A DNA stretch of 64,000 bases from Fidelibacterota bacterium (GTDB taxonomy: Bacteria; Pseudomonadota; Alphaproteobacteria; Rhodospirillales; Rhodospirillaceae): positions 88,439 through 152,438 of the forward strand of contig CANJRA010000003.1 in NCBI GenBank assembly GCA_947476625.1, in the 5' to 3' direction. The notes beneath the pieces were generated by a model. The model did not search any database and was not told where the DNA came from. It saw only the letters and a list, made by a program, of their open reading frames with translations. Below are positions 19,005-28,281 of this stretch, piece by piece (within the stretch, counting starts at the first letter, position 1; each line of letters begins with the position of its first letter). A program made the translations under genes and the position numbers.

Positions 19005-19814
19005 GTGTGGCGGCCGCCGCTATGGCTCGCTCTAGGCTCGGGTGAATGGGTCTCCACGATACCGTTCAACGTTTTCTTAAAGAGGCATGCAATCGATCTT
19101 ACCCTTACCCCGCTGCCAGACATTAGAGATTGTTATGTGCATGGTACAACGTCACAGCCTCTGCAGATAGGATCTGTCAGCTTTCGCCCTGCAAACTTGC
19201 GTTATCGTGTTATGAGCGGAGGCGGCAGACATCGATGGTTAAATCTGAGCATTGATCCAAAACATTTTACTGCATTAACCGGCCTCGAAGTTCGGCATCT
19301 TCGTCTGTTGCCGAATTTGCTCGATGGTGCGGTCCAAACTGCTTTGGTGCTTTTGTTCTACGAAATCATTAATCCGGGAATGGCTTCTTGGACGCTCATG
19401 AAATCAATCGTTGACGTCGTCATGGTTGACGTCGCGAGGATCCTACGTGGTACCGATAAGTCCACTAGTGCGCACGAGTCATTCACTCCTGCGCAGCTCA
19501 GCCAATTAATGAAGTATGTGGATGACGATTCGAATCCTGCTCCTACGATTCTAAACATTAGTCGCCATCTTGGAATGAGTGGGCGCCATCTCTCGCGCAT
19601 GTTCAAGATTTCCACGGGTCGAACGATATATGAGTACGTTTCTCAAGTGCGCATACGCAAAGCGATAGAAATGCTCACGACTACCGACATGACCGCCAAG
19701 GCAATCTCTAATCACTTGAGGTACAAGTCGCCTTGGGGTCTTTCTGAGGCGTTTCAGCGTGTTACGGGTCAGACCCCCACTGAGTTTCGTCGGCTTCTCA
19801 AAAATAAACATTAA
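19005..19814 (+). CDS. AraC-family transcriptional regulator
   Basis: A 269-residue open frame whose C-terminal ~100 residues form the double helix-turn-helix of AraC regulators. It has HLGMSGRHLSRMFKISTG, VRIRKAIEMLTTTDMTAKAIS and the closing LSEAFQRVTGQTPTEFR. The N-terminal part (LTPLPDIRDCYVHG and following) resembles an AraC-binding-like sensor but is divergent. The start is unsure: the first possible codon is a GTG at 19005 right beside the broken response regulator, so the true start may lie later or the N-terminus may be trimmed. Codon use is less GC-rich than neighbours, which hints at acquisition. Its target is unknown; the convergent secreted protein gene is one candidate. Confidence 0.75.
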   Translation: MWRPPLWLALGSGEWVSTIPFNVFLKRHAIDLTLTPLPDIRDCYVHGTTSQPLQIGSVSFRPANLRYRVMSGGGRHRWLNLSIDPKHFTALTGLEVRHLRLLPNLLDGAVQTALVLLFYEIINPGMASWTLMKSIVDVVMVDVARILRGTDKSTSAHESFTPAQLSQLMKYVDDDSNPAPTILNISRHLGMSGRHLSRMFKISTGRTIYEYVSQVRIRKAIEMLTTTDMTAKAISNHLRYKSPWGLSEAFQRVTGQTPTEFRRLLKNKH

Positions 19815-19897
19815 TAGACATCCTGCGACTATTAGACTTAATCGCCGTAACGTCGGTCGGAAACGCTGATATCGCGGGTGTCCCTAATTCGTGTCAC

Positions 19898-19930
19898 AAT
19901 AAAAGCGGACGCAGGGTCACTGCGTCCGCT
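19898..19930 (-). terminator. Rho-independent terminator for the CxxCH protein gene
   Basis: On the minus strand an 11-base perfect stem (arms at 19920–19930 and 19904–19914) with a five-base loop is followed by TTTTATTG. It lies about 47 bases beyond the stop of the gene at 19977–22133 and is a classic intrinsic terminator. Confidence 0.85.
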
Positions 19931-19976
19931 CTGGAAAGTGGCCACACTGCGCGTGGGCAGCGTGGTTTTGCCCTGT

Positions 19977-22133
19977 TTAGTGAGCCAAAGGGTCGGGGCG
20001 GAACTGAATCTGCACAGCCTTCGCGGTATCCCCAGTTTCACCACCCTCCTGATGATCTATGGTGACTGAACCGAACTCTGTCCACATTGAACGACCTTTC
20101 CATCCAGCCTTCGGATCGTCGATACGAACATCCATGCCGCGGGTATACATCCCCAACGGGTACGGCATGCGGAAGGTCAGGAATTTATCAGCGCCAGGCG
20201 GCAAAGCAGCCACAGAGTCTGAATAGTCGGCCGGAACGAAGACGGTGTCTTTGCCAAGTCCCATGACGTTGTGATGGTCGACAAACACGTTATACGCGTG
20301 ATCTGCGACCGATCGGCCGTCCTTCATCTTCGGACCGGGCATGTCATAGAACTTCCAGCCTTCTTTACAATGCTGCCCTGTCGCTGTTGGTCCATTCAGG
20401 ACTTTGCACTTGCGGCGATCAAAGCTGCCGACTTGGCCACTTGCGAAGGCAACCCAGACAACGCCATTCGAGTCAATGTCTCCACCGCGCGATACCAGAG
20501 CCGGGTAAGTGCCATCAGCCAGCTGAGGCGGCTCGTAGAATTCGGTGATGCAGGTTTCGGGCGCGTTAGCGCCCTTAGCTAAGCGATAAATGCCGCCCGG
20601 ATAATAGGGAATATACTTGAAGAACCAGACGCTATCATCGGCGGGGCTGACGTTCATGCCGTAGGTATAGCCGCTGATTTGGGTATCTTTCTTCGGGTCG
20701 GGCGCCTTCACATCGGCCGGCGGAGGGGCAAACGGATTAACTGCCGCATTCCACGCGGCTTTATTCTGGTCGATCTTTCCGTCGCCATTAGTGTCGAGAA
20801 CCATCGGACACCAACCCTGTGCTTTGTTGACGTCGCCGGTTTGGTCGTAAACCTTAGTATCAAGCCAGCCCATCACTTCGAATTCGCCACTTGTGTAAAC
20901 TACGTCCTTAGAGTCGATGGCGATGTGATGGCCCCCAAAGCAAACTGGCAAGTTCGTGATCTTGTCGTTATTTTTTGTGTCTACCACGTTGATGACGCGG
21001 CCACCGCTCATTGGGAAGAGCTTGGCAAACTTGTTATTCGGATCGGAGCATGCGGCTTTCGGTGCTTCTTTTATCGTGCTGAGGTTTGCAAACCAGATGC
21101 GGTCCTTTTGATCCCGTGTCAAATGGTGCACAAGGCTGTCCTTGTCATGTGTAGATGCGGGCCAAGTACCAGGAACCGGAAAAGTCGAACTCTCGCCGGT
21201 TTTTGGATCGAATTTAATTACGTTACCGACCCATTGCGACATCCCATAGATTACGCCATTGGGGTTGCTCTCAGGATGACGGCGGTCGACGGAAACAACG
21301 TCGTGCATGAACGTTTGATCACCCACATCCCAGACGCTATAGACCGCGTTGCGTTCCACGCCGGTGGGGCGCGGCGGAGCCTGCGGTGGAACTGCGCCTT
21401 TGCGGATGCCGTCGGTCCAGTCCGCGAACATCTTCAAAGCCGGGGCACCCATACGCGACATATTATTGGTCATCGTGGCGGCATTTTCCGAGCCATGGTC
21501 ACCAAACGTAATATCGCCACGCTCGCGGGCTTTCTTGATACGCTCGCTCCAGGCTTCGATGCTGTTTCCGGTATCCGGCAGGTTGCGGGTTGCCGCATCA
21601 CCGATTTGGTGGCAGTGACGGCAGCCTTCTTGCAACTGCGCCATCCATTGCTGCTGAGACTGCCACACCGGCGGTATGCCGTTGCCTTTGGGGCCTGTGC
21701 CGGGAAATTTATCTTTCGCGGGTACGTCCAACATCGCGTACCAGTAGTTTGCCGGATAGATCTGGGCGGCTGCCGCCGCATCGGCCGCAGGCTTCGCTTT
21801 GACGTTAACGATGCTGCCGGGTTTTGCTTTCACTAATTCTGAATCAGCCAGGCCGTATCCTCTGACAAAGATCGTGTAATTCGCAGTGGGCAAGTCTGGG
21901 ATGACATATCGGCCCTGATTGTCGGTCGCGACGATCTTAATCAATCTTGTTTTCAGGTCCCTCGTTTCTGCAATTACCCACACGCCGGCTTCCGGCCCCT
22001 TCGGACCAGTGACTTGGCCGCCGATGTCGTCCTTGTCAATCTGTACGCCATCTGCCGCAATGGCCGTGTTCAGCACCCCGAGAAACAGACATGCTGTGCC
22101 TGCTAATAGAAAACCTCTCAATTGATTTCGCAT
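19977..22133 (-). CDS. Large secreted protein: carboxypeptidase-regulatory-like domain, CxxCH motif and propeller-like region
   Basis: A 718-residue protein with a signal peptide (residues 1–27, ending IAADG). Residues about 35–115 form a β-sandwich carboxypeptidase-regulatory-like domain (IGGQVTGPKGPEAGVWV, GRYVIPDLP, YTIFVRGYG). A single heme-c attachment motif CRHCH lies at 171–175. From about 260 on there are repeated VWDVG, FDPKTGES, WFANLST and GNDVY-like strands that resemble a β-propeller, with an EF-hand-like DTNGDGKIDQN near 475. This layout suggests a periplasmic oxidoreductase or lyase that uses a monoheme centre. No substrate is evident. It ends at a clear terminator and starts 233 bases after a decayed ArsR gene. 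Confidence 0.72.
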   Translation of the reverse strand: MRNQLRGFLLAGTACLFLGVLNTAIAADGVQIDKDDIGGQVTGPKGPEAGVWVIAETRDLKTRLIKIVATDNQGRYVIPDLPTANYTIFVRGYGLADSELVKAKPGSIVNVKAKPAADAAAAAQIYPANYWYAMLDVPAKDKFPGTGPKGNGIPPVWQSQQQWMAQLQEGCRHCHQIGDAATRNLPDTGNSIEAWSERIKKARERGDITFGDHGSENAATMTNNMSRMGAPALKMFADWTDGIRKGAVPPQAPPRPTGVERNAVYSVWDVGDQTFMHDVVSVDRRHPESNPNGVIYGMSQWVGNVIKFDPKTGESSTFPVPGTWPASTHDKDSLVHHLTRDQKDRIWFANLSTIKEAPKAACSDPNNKFAKLFPMSGGRVINVVDTKNNDKITNLPVCFGGHHIAIDSKDVVYTSGEFEVMGWLDTKVYDQTGDVNKAQGWCPMVLDTNGDGKIDQNKAAWNAAVNPFAPPPADVKAPDPKKDTQISGYTYGMNVSPADDSVWFFKYIPYYPGGIYRLAKGANAPETCITEFYEPPQLADGTYPALVSRGGDIDSNGVVWVAFASGQVGSFDRRKCKVLNGPTATGQHCKEGWKFYDMPGPKMKDGRSVADHAYNVFVDHHNVMGLGKDTVFVPADYSDSVAALPPGADKFLTFRMPYPLGMYTRGMDVRIDDPKAGWKGRSMWTEFGSVTIDHQEGGETGDTAKAVQIQFRPDPLAH

Positions 22134-22365
22134 AATCTCTCACTTTTCAAAAATGTATAAATGGCCTCGATCTGCTGCGCGCGTGTTGTCGATCGCGAAA
22201 TCGACCCCTGATATTGGCTGCGCAGATTTGTTTTTTTGACAATTCTAGAGAAATTTTTGGCATATCAATCAGTTCAGATTTTTGAAGTATTGCCTAAGCA
22301 TTATGCGTGGCAAGAAGTGTTGCTCAGGTTTTCGGGCCACGACTTCGAAAACGCGACATCGTTTC

Positions 22366-22631
22366 TTAAAATGTTGAGCGTGCCATGTAAGGGGCGTTTT
22401 CGAAGTGATTGCTAGGGCGCCTCTTGGCCACCTCGAGCGGCTGCGGATTGAGCGAGAGAATATGCGCGCGTACGACACGCTTGCGCCGCACCAGATCCGC
22501 GCGCTCAAGCAGACGAATATGTTTTGAAACCGAATTCAGCGAGATCGCGAACGGTGCGGCCAGTTGCGTGACGCGCGGCGCGTCGGATCGGCCAGTGCCG
22601 CTAAAGTATGATCGAGGCCGGTTAGCTGCAT
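22366..22631 (-). pseudogene. ArsR-type regulator remnant with internal deletion
   Basis: From ATG 22631 the frame reads [17 protein letters not shown], the usual ArsR start. It then lacks the expected ILxxLxxGE segment and shifts frame near 22575. The next frame continues VTQLAAPFAISLNSVSKHIRLLERADLVRRK, the winged helix with the recognition helix intact. The C-terminus ends at TAA 22366–22368. The missing ten or so residues and the shift make it non-functional. Confidence 0.65.
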
Positions 22632-22746
22632 TTTCATATATTTACCCAGGGTGAATAATATCTACGCCTGTGTTACTGTCAACTTACTGGGGGCCAACCC
22701 CTCGGATAAAGTCGGCTCCTTTCGCGGAGCCCTTGGGGAGTTTGTG

Positions 22747-23313
22747 ATGGGCAAGACGGCGAAAGGTAAAGCCGCCAAAACCGATAAGGCATCATCCAAG
22801 ATGCCCGGTAAGACGCTGACCAAACTTGGGAAAAAACCCCTGGTCGGTATTATCATGGGCAGCACCTCAGACTGGGAAACGATGCGCCACACAGCCGAGA
22901 TCCTGGCCGATTTGCGCGTGCCCTTCGAAGCCCAAGTGGTCTCGGCGCACCGCACGCCCGACCGACTTTATGAGTATTCTAAAAAGGCCGAGACCCGCGG
23001 CTTTCAGGTGATCATCGCCGGCGCCGGGGGTGCCGCGCATCTTCCCGGCATGACGGCGGCCATCACGTCCCTGCCCGTCCTCGGCGTCCCCGTAGAAAGC
23101 AAAACGCTGCAAGGTTTGGACAGCCTCTTGTCGATCGCACAGATGCCGGCCGGCATTCCTGTTGGCACGCTCGCCATCGGCAAAGCCGGCGCGAAAAATG
23201 CCGCGCTGCTGGCCGCTGCGATTCTAGCGCTTCACGACGAAGCTCTGGATCTGCGGCTCAAAGCGTGGCGCAAAAAGCAGGCTGCCGGCGTCGGCAAAAA
23301 TCCCGCAGCCTAA
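22747..23313 (+). CDS. purE: N5-carboxyaminoimidazole ribonucleotide mutase
   Basis: A 188-residue enzyme of purine synthesis that converts N5-CAIR to CAIR. The signature motifs are all present: [32 protein letters not shown] and the late [13 protein letters not shown]. The N-terminus has an extra ~30 residues rich in Lys and Ala before the fold. ATG 22747 is preferred over ATG 22651 because GGGGAG precedes it and the earlier codons show no conservation. It precedes purK by 23 bases in the same direction, forming the usual purEK pair. Confidence 0.93.
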   Translation: MGKTAKGKAAKTDKASSKMPGKTLTKLGKKPLVGIIMGSTSDWETMRHTAEILADLRVPFEAQVVSAHRTPDRLYEYSKKAETRGFQVIIAGAGGAAHLPGMTAAITSLPVLGVPVESKTLQGLDSLLSIAQMPAGIPVGTLAIGKAGAKNAALLAAAILALHDEALDLRLKAWRKKQAAGVGKNPAA

Positions 23314-23336
23314 ATCTCATTATCACCGTATCAGCG

Positions 23337-24434
23337 ATGCATCGTCTTCAGCCCGGCACAACTATTGGAATTCTCGGCAACGGCCAACTGGGCCGCATGC
23401 TGTGCCTCGCCGCCGCGCGTTTGGGGTATCGCACGCACGTATTCGGTCCTGAAGCCGACAGTCCGGCCGAACACGTCGCCACATATTCTACGGTCGCCGA
23501 TTACACCGACGAAACCGCATTGGCGGCATTTTCATCCGCCGTTGGTGTCGTGACATTTGAATTTGAGAATGTCCCCGCCAGTGCCGCCGCCTACCTCGCC
23601 GCTCACGTTCACGTACGTCCGACATGGAAAGCGCTGAAGGTCTGTCAGGACCGCATCAAGGAAAAACAATTCTTCGCATCCATCGGCGCCGCCACCCCGC
23701 CTTGGCGCGGTGTCAATACGCATAGTGATTTGGATATCGCGATTAAGGAAATCGGTGCGCCTGCGGTCTTGAAAACCGCGCGCTTTGGTTACGACGGCAA
23801 AGGCCAGGCAAAAATTCTCGCCGAGGCCGACACCGGCGCCGCCTGGGCCGCCATTACAGGCGGAAAAAACCCGACACCCAAAAACACCTTCGCTGTGCTG
23901 GAAGGATTCGTCGATTTCATCTGCGAGATTTCCGTCATCGCCGCGCGCGGCCAGGACAGAAATGTCGTCTGCTTCGAACCATCCGAGAACGTGCACGCCA
24001 ATCACATGCTTGCAACGTCGACAGTGCCCGCGCGCATCGCACCGGCGACAGCGGCGCATGCGATCGATATCGCCACACGCGCCATCAAGGCGCTCGATCT
24101 TGTCGGCCTGCTCGCGGTTGAAATGTTCGTCACCTCGTCCGGCGCAATCCTGTGCAACGAGATGGCGCCGCGCCCGCATAATTCGGGCCATTGGACTCAG
24201 GACGCCTGCGGCACCAACCAGTTCGAACAGATGATCCGCGCCGTCGCCGGCCTGCCGCTCGTCGATCCCGCGCGCCATGCCGACGCCGTGATGCGCAATC
24301 TGGTGGGTGAAGACGTCAACAACATCGACGGTTACCTCGCCGATCCCGCCGCGCATGTCCATCTTTACGGCAAAGCCGAGGCCCGCCCCGGACGCAAGAT
24401 GGGGCACGTCAACATTCTTAAGGCGAAAACTTAG
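23337..24434 (+). CDS. purK: N5-carboxyaminoimidazole ribonucleotide synthase
   Basis: A 365-residue ATP-grasp ligase that makes N5-CAIR from AIR, bicarbonate and ATP. Visible motifs are the N-terminal GTTIGILGNGQLGRML, the ATP-grasp lysine region KTARFGYDGKGQ, and NEMAPRPHNSGHWTQDAC near the C-terminus, which is diagnostic of PurK. The start is ATG 23337, because an in-frame upstream extension would overlap purE. Its stop overlaps the stop of the convergent receptor remnant by a few bases. Confidence 0.94.
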   Translation: MHRLQPGTTIGILGNGQLGRMLCLAAARLGYRTHVFGPEADSPAEHVATYSTVADYTDETALAAFSSAVGVVTFEFENVPASAAAYLAAHVHVRPTWKALKVCQDRIKEKQFFASIGAATPPWRGVNTHSDLDIAIKEIGAPAVLKTARFGYDGKGQAKILAEADTGAAWAAITGGKNPTPKNTFAVLEGFVDFICEISVIAARGQDRNVVCFEPSENVHANHMLATSTVPARIAPATAAHAIDIATRAIKALDLVGLLAVEMFVTSSGAILCNEMAPRPHNSGHWTQDACGTNQFEQMIRAVAGLPLVDPARHADAVMRNLVGEDVNNIDGYLADPAAHVHLYGKAEARPGRKMGHVNILKAKT

Positions 24435-25687
24435 TTCACCCAGTTGACGCTGATGCCGAAGGTGCGCGGACGCAACGGTGTCACTTGCGATACACGCCCC
24501 AGCGAAAACGGATTCCCGAAGGCATGCGTGTTCGCCCGGTTGTCGAGCACGTTGTTGATATACAACGCCACGCGTGTTCCACCCTGCTGCACGCCGAAAC
24601 GCATATTGACCGCCTGATAGTCGTGAACCACCGCGTCCGGCCCCGTATTGTTTGTCAGACGCGCACTGCCGACAAAATCTGCTTTGACATTCGCAAAGCC
24701 GGTCAAGTTAGCGCTAATAGGATGTTCGTATTGCCCCGCCAATGTCAGTGCGAGTTTAGAAAGCACCGGCAGACGGTTGGCACTGATGATGGTGGCCAGC
24801 ACGTTTATTTCGATCAGCTCCAGACGACTCCACGCGAAGTTCGCGATCAAATGAACATGCTCGTTAGGCACGTACAGCGTTTCGATCTCGAAGCCCGGCG
24901 TGAGCACATCGCCAAGGTTCGCGGTAAACGATAGGCCGTTTAACCGGGCCAGATCGGCCTGCGTGTTGCTCCAAACCGAATAAAAAGCCGAGGTACTGAT
25001 GCTCAGCGACTGATTGAGAAAAGTCGACTTCGAGCCCAACTCAAAATTCCACAAACTATCGGATGCGAAGTTCGACACGGTCAGCCGCGAATTTCTGCCC
25101 GGCGCAACCACGCGCGAATCAATGTTGATCCCGCCCAACCTGAACCCTTGCGCAACCCTTGCGTAAAATAAGTGGCTCGGATTGGCGCGGTACGCGATCG
25201 AGGCGCGCGGCGTGACACCGGTTCTTGAATTTACGCCCACGGCGTCCAGCGGGCCGATGTCGATCAACTCGGAATTATTGGCCGCCGCGTCCAATACCCC
25301 GTGATAAAGCCGCATACCGCCGGTGACCGTTACTTTCTGCGTCAGGGCATAAGACACTTCCCCAAACAGCGCCAGTTCGGTGCCGGAGTCATGGCGATTT
25401 TTAAGATAGAAAACACCCGTCGGGGGCGTCATGCGCAGCAGCGTCAACTGACTGACGTTGTCGGCCGCACGATGAGAAATAAAAGCACACGCCAGCCATT
25501 CGATGCTCGTCCCTGGAAGCGAGGCCAGCCGCGTCTCGTGATTGATCGTGCGATAGCGACCGTGCTGATCGAAAGCCGTCGCCGACGGCGGCCGCCACGC
25601 CAAGAACGGCAGCGCCTGCGAGGCGTCATAGCGCGTGATCACCTTTTGCGCGATCCATGCCGTGGATGATGTCAGGTCGGCCTGTGA
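24431..25687 (-). pseudogene. 5'-truncated TonB-dependent receptor (β-barrel only)
   Basis: An open frame of about 418 codons encodes the C-terminal barrel of a TonB-dependent outer-membrane receptor. There are alternating strands, a SGTELALFGEVSYAL stretch, PRASIAYRANPSHLFYARVAQGFRLGG (the typical FARVAQGFR barrel motif), FELGSKSTFLNQ and a C-terminal RTFGISVNWVN. The signal peptide, TonB box and plug domain are missing. The frame begins directly after the stop codon of the upstream aminotransferase, with no proper start codon and no ribosome binding site. This looks like a deletion that joined the two. A GTG at 25642 could start only an unexported fragment. Confidence 0.7.
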
Positions 25688-26851
25688 TTAAGTCCGCTTC
25701 ACCCCTGCCCGCCACTTCGCGAGGCGCGTACACGCCTCTTCCATATCCTCGGTCGATCCGGCAAAGGAAAACCGCACAAAGCGGTGGCCGACGAAGGTAT
25801 CGAAGTCCACGCCGGGCGTCGTCGCGACACCGGCCTCGTTGAGAATGCGTTTGCACAGCGTCGGCGAATACTCGCCAAAGTCGGACGCATCCGCATAAAT
25901 ATAAAATGCGCCGTCAGCCGGCGCGAAACGCTCGAAGCCGCTTTCGGGCAAACGCCGCAACAAGACATCGCGGTTGCGCGCATAGCGCGCGACGTTGGCA
26001 TCCAACTCGTCGCCGCAATCGAATACCGCGATGCCGCCGTGCTGCGAGACGGCGGGCGGCGAGATGAAGAGGTTTTGCGCCAGACATTCCACCGGGCGCT
26101 TGAGATCGGGCGGCACCACGAGCCACCCCAGCCGCCATCCGGTCATGCTGAAATATTTCGAAAAGCTGTTCACCACATACACGCTCTCGGACAAGCCCAC
26201 CGCGGTCGTGGCTTTCGCGCCATAGGTGATGCCGTGATAAATTTCATCGGACACAAGGCGGACGCCGTGCCGGTCGCAGAAATCCACCAGCGCGCGGAAT
26301 TCGTCGGGCGGCACCACCGAGCCCGTGGGGTTGGCGGGGCTTGCGAGAATGAGCCCGTCCGGCAGCTTGGACATTTTCTTCAAGTGATCGACGGTCGGCT
26401 GGTAGTGCGTCGCGCCGTCGACTTGGATCAACTCCGGCACGATGCCGAGACTGGTAAGAATATGACGGTAGGCCGGATACCCCGGCGCCGCCAACGCCAC
26501 ACGGTCGCCGACTTCAAAGGCACTCAGGAATGCGAGGATGAAGCCACCCGAAGATCCCGTGGTAGCAAAAATACGATCGGGCGAAACATCGACCCCGTAC
26601 ATGTCGCGGTAATGCTCGGCGATGCGCCCGCACAACACCGGCAGTCCACCCGCAACTGTGTAGCCCAAAGGATCGCCACCCAAAATCTGCGCAACCTTTT
26701 GCGCGGCGGCTTTTGGGATTCCCGTCGAAGGCTGCCCGACTTCCAGGTGAATGATGCTGCGTCCTGCTGCCTCCAACGCGGCGGCATCGCGCATGACATC
26801 CATCACCATAAAGGGAGGAACCAATCCGCGCTGCGCGATTTTAATCGCCAT
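25688..26851 (-). CDS. PLP-dependent aminotransferase, class I/II
   Basis: A 387-residue fold-type I aminotransferase. The cofactor lysine lies in VVNSFSKYFSMTGWRLGW, with SPANPTGSV (the NPTG motif) and VRLVSDEIYHGITYG (the PLP-ring Asp/Tyr pair). The C-terminal substrate arginine is likely in HRFVRFSFAGS. Class I enzymes of this size use aspartate, alanine or aromatic amino acids; the exact pair cannot be told. It starts two bases after the GGT-like gene and is co-transcribed with it. Its stop abuts the truncated receptor. Confidence 0.87.
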   Translation of the reverse strand: MAIKIAQRGLVPPFMVMDVMRDAAALEAAGRSIIHLEVGQPSTGIPKAAAQKVAQILGGDPLGYTVAGGLPVLCGRIAEHYRDMYGVDVSPDRIFATTGSSGGFILAFLSAFEVGDRVALAAPGYPAYRHILTSLGIVPELIQVDGATHYQPTVDHLKKMSKLPDGLILASPANPTGSVVPPDEFRALVDFCDRHGVRLVSDEIYHGITYGAKATTAVGLSESVYVVNSFSKYFSMTGWRLGWLVVPPDLKRPVECLAQNLFISPPAVSQHGGIAVFDCGDELDANVARYARNRDVLLRRLPESGFERFAPADGAFYIYADASDFGEYSPTLCKRILNEAGVATTPGVDFDTFVGHRFVRFSFAGSTEDMEEACTRLAKWRAGVKRT

Positions 26852-26853
26852 GC

Positions 26854-28281
26854 TTATCGCCTCCGCTCAATAGCGAGCATGTATCCGGCGCTGCGCGGAT
26901 CGTTTTTCACTTCGCAGCGGACAACGTTCTTCGCGTCGGTATTGCAGGTCAGCGCGTTGACGAGGCCGGAGCGCGCCTCGAACTTGTCCGGAAAGGGCAT
27001 CGCTTCGGCGGCCGTGCGGCCATCGACGACGGCACGCGTCACAGCCGCCGCGCGCGCCACGGCGCCAGGTCCGGCCGCCGACAGCGCGAACATGAATTCG
27101 TTTTTCTCATGATTGATCGCAATCACAGGCGCCAAGGTTTGCGTGTCCGCGCCGGGTGCATCGGGCGCGGGCGCCAACAAAAATCCAACGCCGGAGGGCA
27201 TGATGCCGAGACCAAAGGGTTTGCCCATACTCAGCGCGCACGCCACCGCACTGCCGGTAGAATCTTCGACAACGAAGCTGGTTGCGCCCGATGGTACGGC
27301 TGCGGTGGTTGTGACAGGTGTTGGCTTTGCGAACGCTTTCAGGAAGTCGCCGCCCGCCATTTTTGTCGTCAGCGCATATATGCGCGTCGTGCCTTCATCC
27401 ACACCCGCCGGCGCACTCCATTGCGGTACAAAATCGCGCAAATCATTGGCGGTAATGACACGACCTGCGGCGGCAATCGCGCCTTCCACTTCGCTGCCCA
27501 GCATCCCCGTATTCAAATCATTCGCACCGCGCGCGCGGATGCGGCTCAGAATGATGGCGAGATCGGCTTGCTTCAATCCATTGCCGGCTTGCAGCATCTG
27601 GCGGCGCGGCGTCATGAAGGCTTTGAGTGCGTTGGGATCATTCGTCAGCGCTTCACCGTCGCCCGCAAGATCACGCGCAAAAGCCCGCGACACAGGATGG
27701 CCGAAGCGCGCCAGATTTTCCGCCGGCGCTACAACCTGCGCCCACGGCAACTTGCCGTATTTGGCATGCAGCGCGAGCAGACCGCGCGCCAGCGCCGGTA
27801 TCGCCGCGCGGAACCGCGCAGCGCCGTCGTCGGCCGAGGCTCGCGCCGTGAAGTCGAGCGCCTCGGTTGTTCCACTGATGGCATCATGCACGATACACGC
27901 ACCACCGCCGCCCAATCCGGCAGACGACGGCAATGTGACGGCCAGTGCAAAACCCAATGCCACGGCAACGTCGGCGGCGTTGCCCGCGGACTGGAAGATT
28001 TTCTGCCCGACGACAGCGGCTTCGGGCTCGTCCGCCGCCAACAGGCCGACAAAGCGCCGGTCCGGCTTCGAATCACCGGCCCCGAATTGCAGTTTTATGT
28101 CGGGCAATTCGCCACATCCGGCTAGTAACGCACTCATTACAACCACGACAGAGCCCGAAAAAAGGCGTCGGGACCATGCCGGAAAATGCCATAATCCGGC
28201 GGCATCCAGGAGGGCGGCGGACCGGGAGGACGGTTCAGCCGCGCAATGTTCAACCTTCACCAATGAAGTCCCGTGACCCAT
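26854..28281 (-). CDS. Gamma-glutamyltransferase-like lipoprotein
   Basis: A 475-residue protein. A lipobox LLAGC with Cys56 suggests a membrane-anchored lipoprotein, preceded by an unusually long N-terminus. The mature part follows the GGT/Ntn-hydrolase plan: AVVGQKIFQSAGNAADVAVALGFAL, LPSSAGLGGGG and, at the self-cleavage site, SGATSFVVEDSTG. In true GGTs this site reads TTHxS with the first Thr as nucleophile; here the aligned position seems to be Ala with Thr next, so catalysis is doubtful. The protein is shorter than the usual ~570 residues. It is paired with the aminotransferase. The start overlaps the divergent M48 gene by nine bases, so the real start may differ. Confidence 0.68.
   Translation of the reverse strand: MGHGTSLVKVEHCAAEPSSRSAALLDAAGLWHFPAWSRRLFSGSVVVVMSALLAGCGELPDIKLQFGAGDSKPDRRFVGLLAADEPEAAVVGQKIFQSAGNAADVAVALGFALAVTLPSSAGLGGGGACIVHDAISGTTEALDFTARASADDGAARFRAAIPALARGLLALHAKYGKLPWAQVVAPAENLARFGHPVSRAFARDLAGDGEALTNDPNALKAFMTPRRQMLQAGNGLKQADLAIILSRIRARGANDLNTGMLGSEVEGAIAAAGRVITANDLRDFVPQWSAPAGVDEGTTRIYALTTKMAGGDFLKAFAKPTPVTTTAAVPSGATSFVVEDSTGSAVACALSMGKPFGLGIMPSGVGFLLAPAPDAPGADTQTLAPVIAINHEKNEFMFALSAAGPGAVARAAAVTRAVVDGRTAAEAMPFPDKFEARSGLVNALTCNTDAKNVVRCEVKNDPRSAGYMLAIERRR

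Noticed and set aside
25784..28276. Long plus-strand frames opposite the aminotransferase and GGT-like genes
   Set aside because: The true genes have clear motifs on the minus strand; these frames read as low-complexity Arg-rich sequence.
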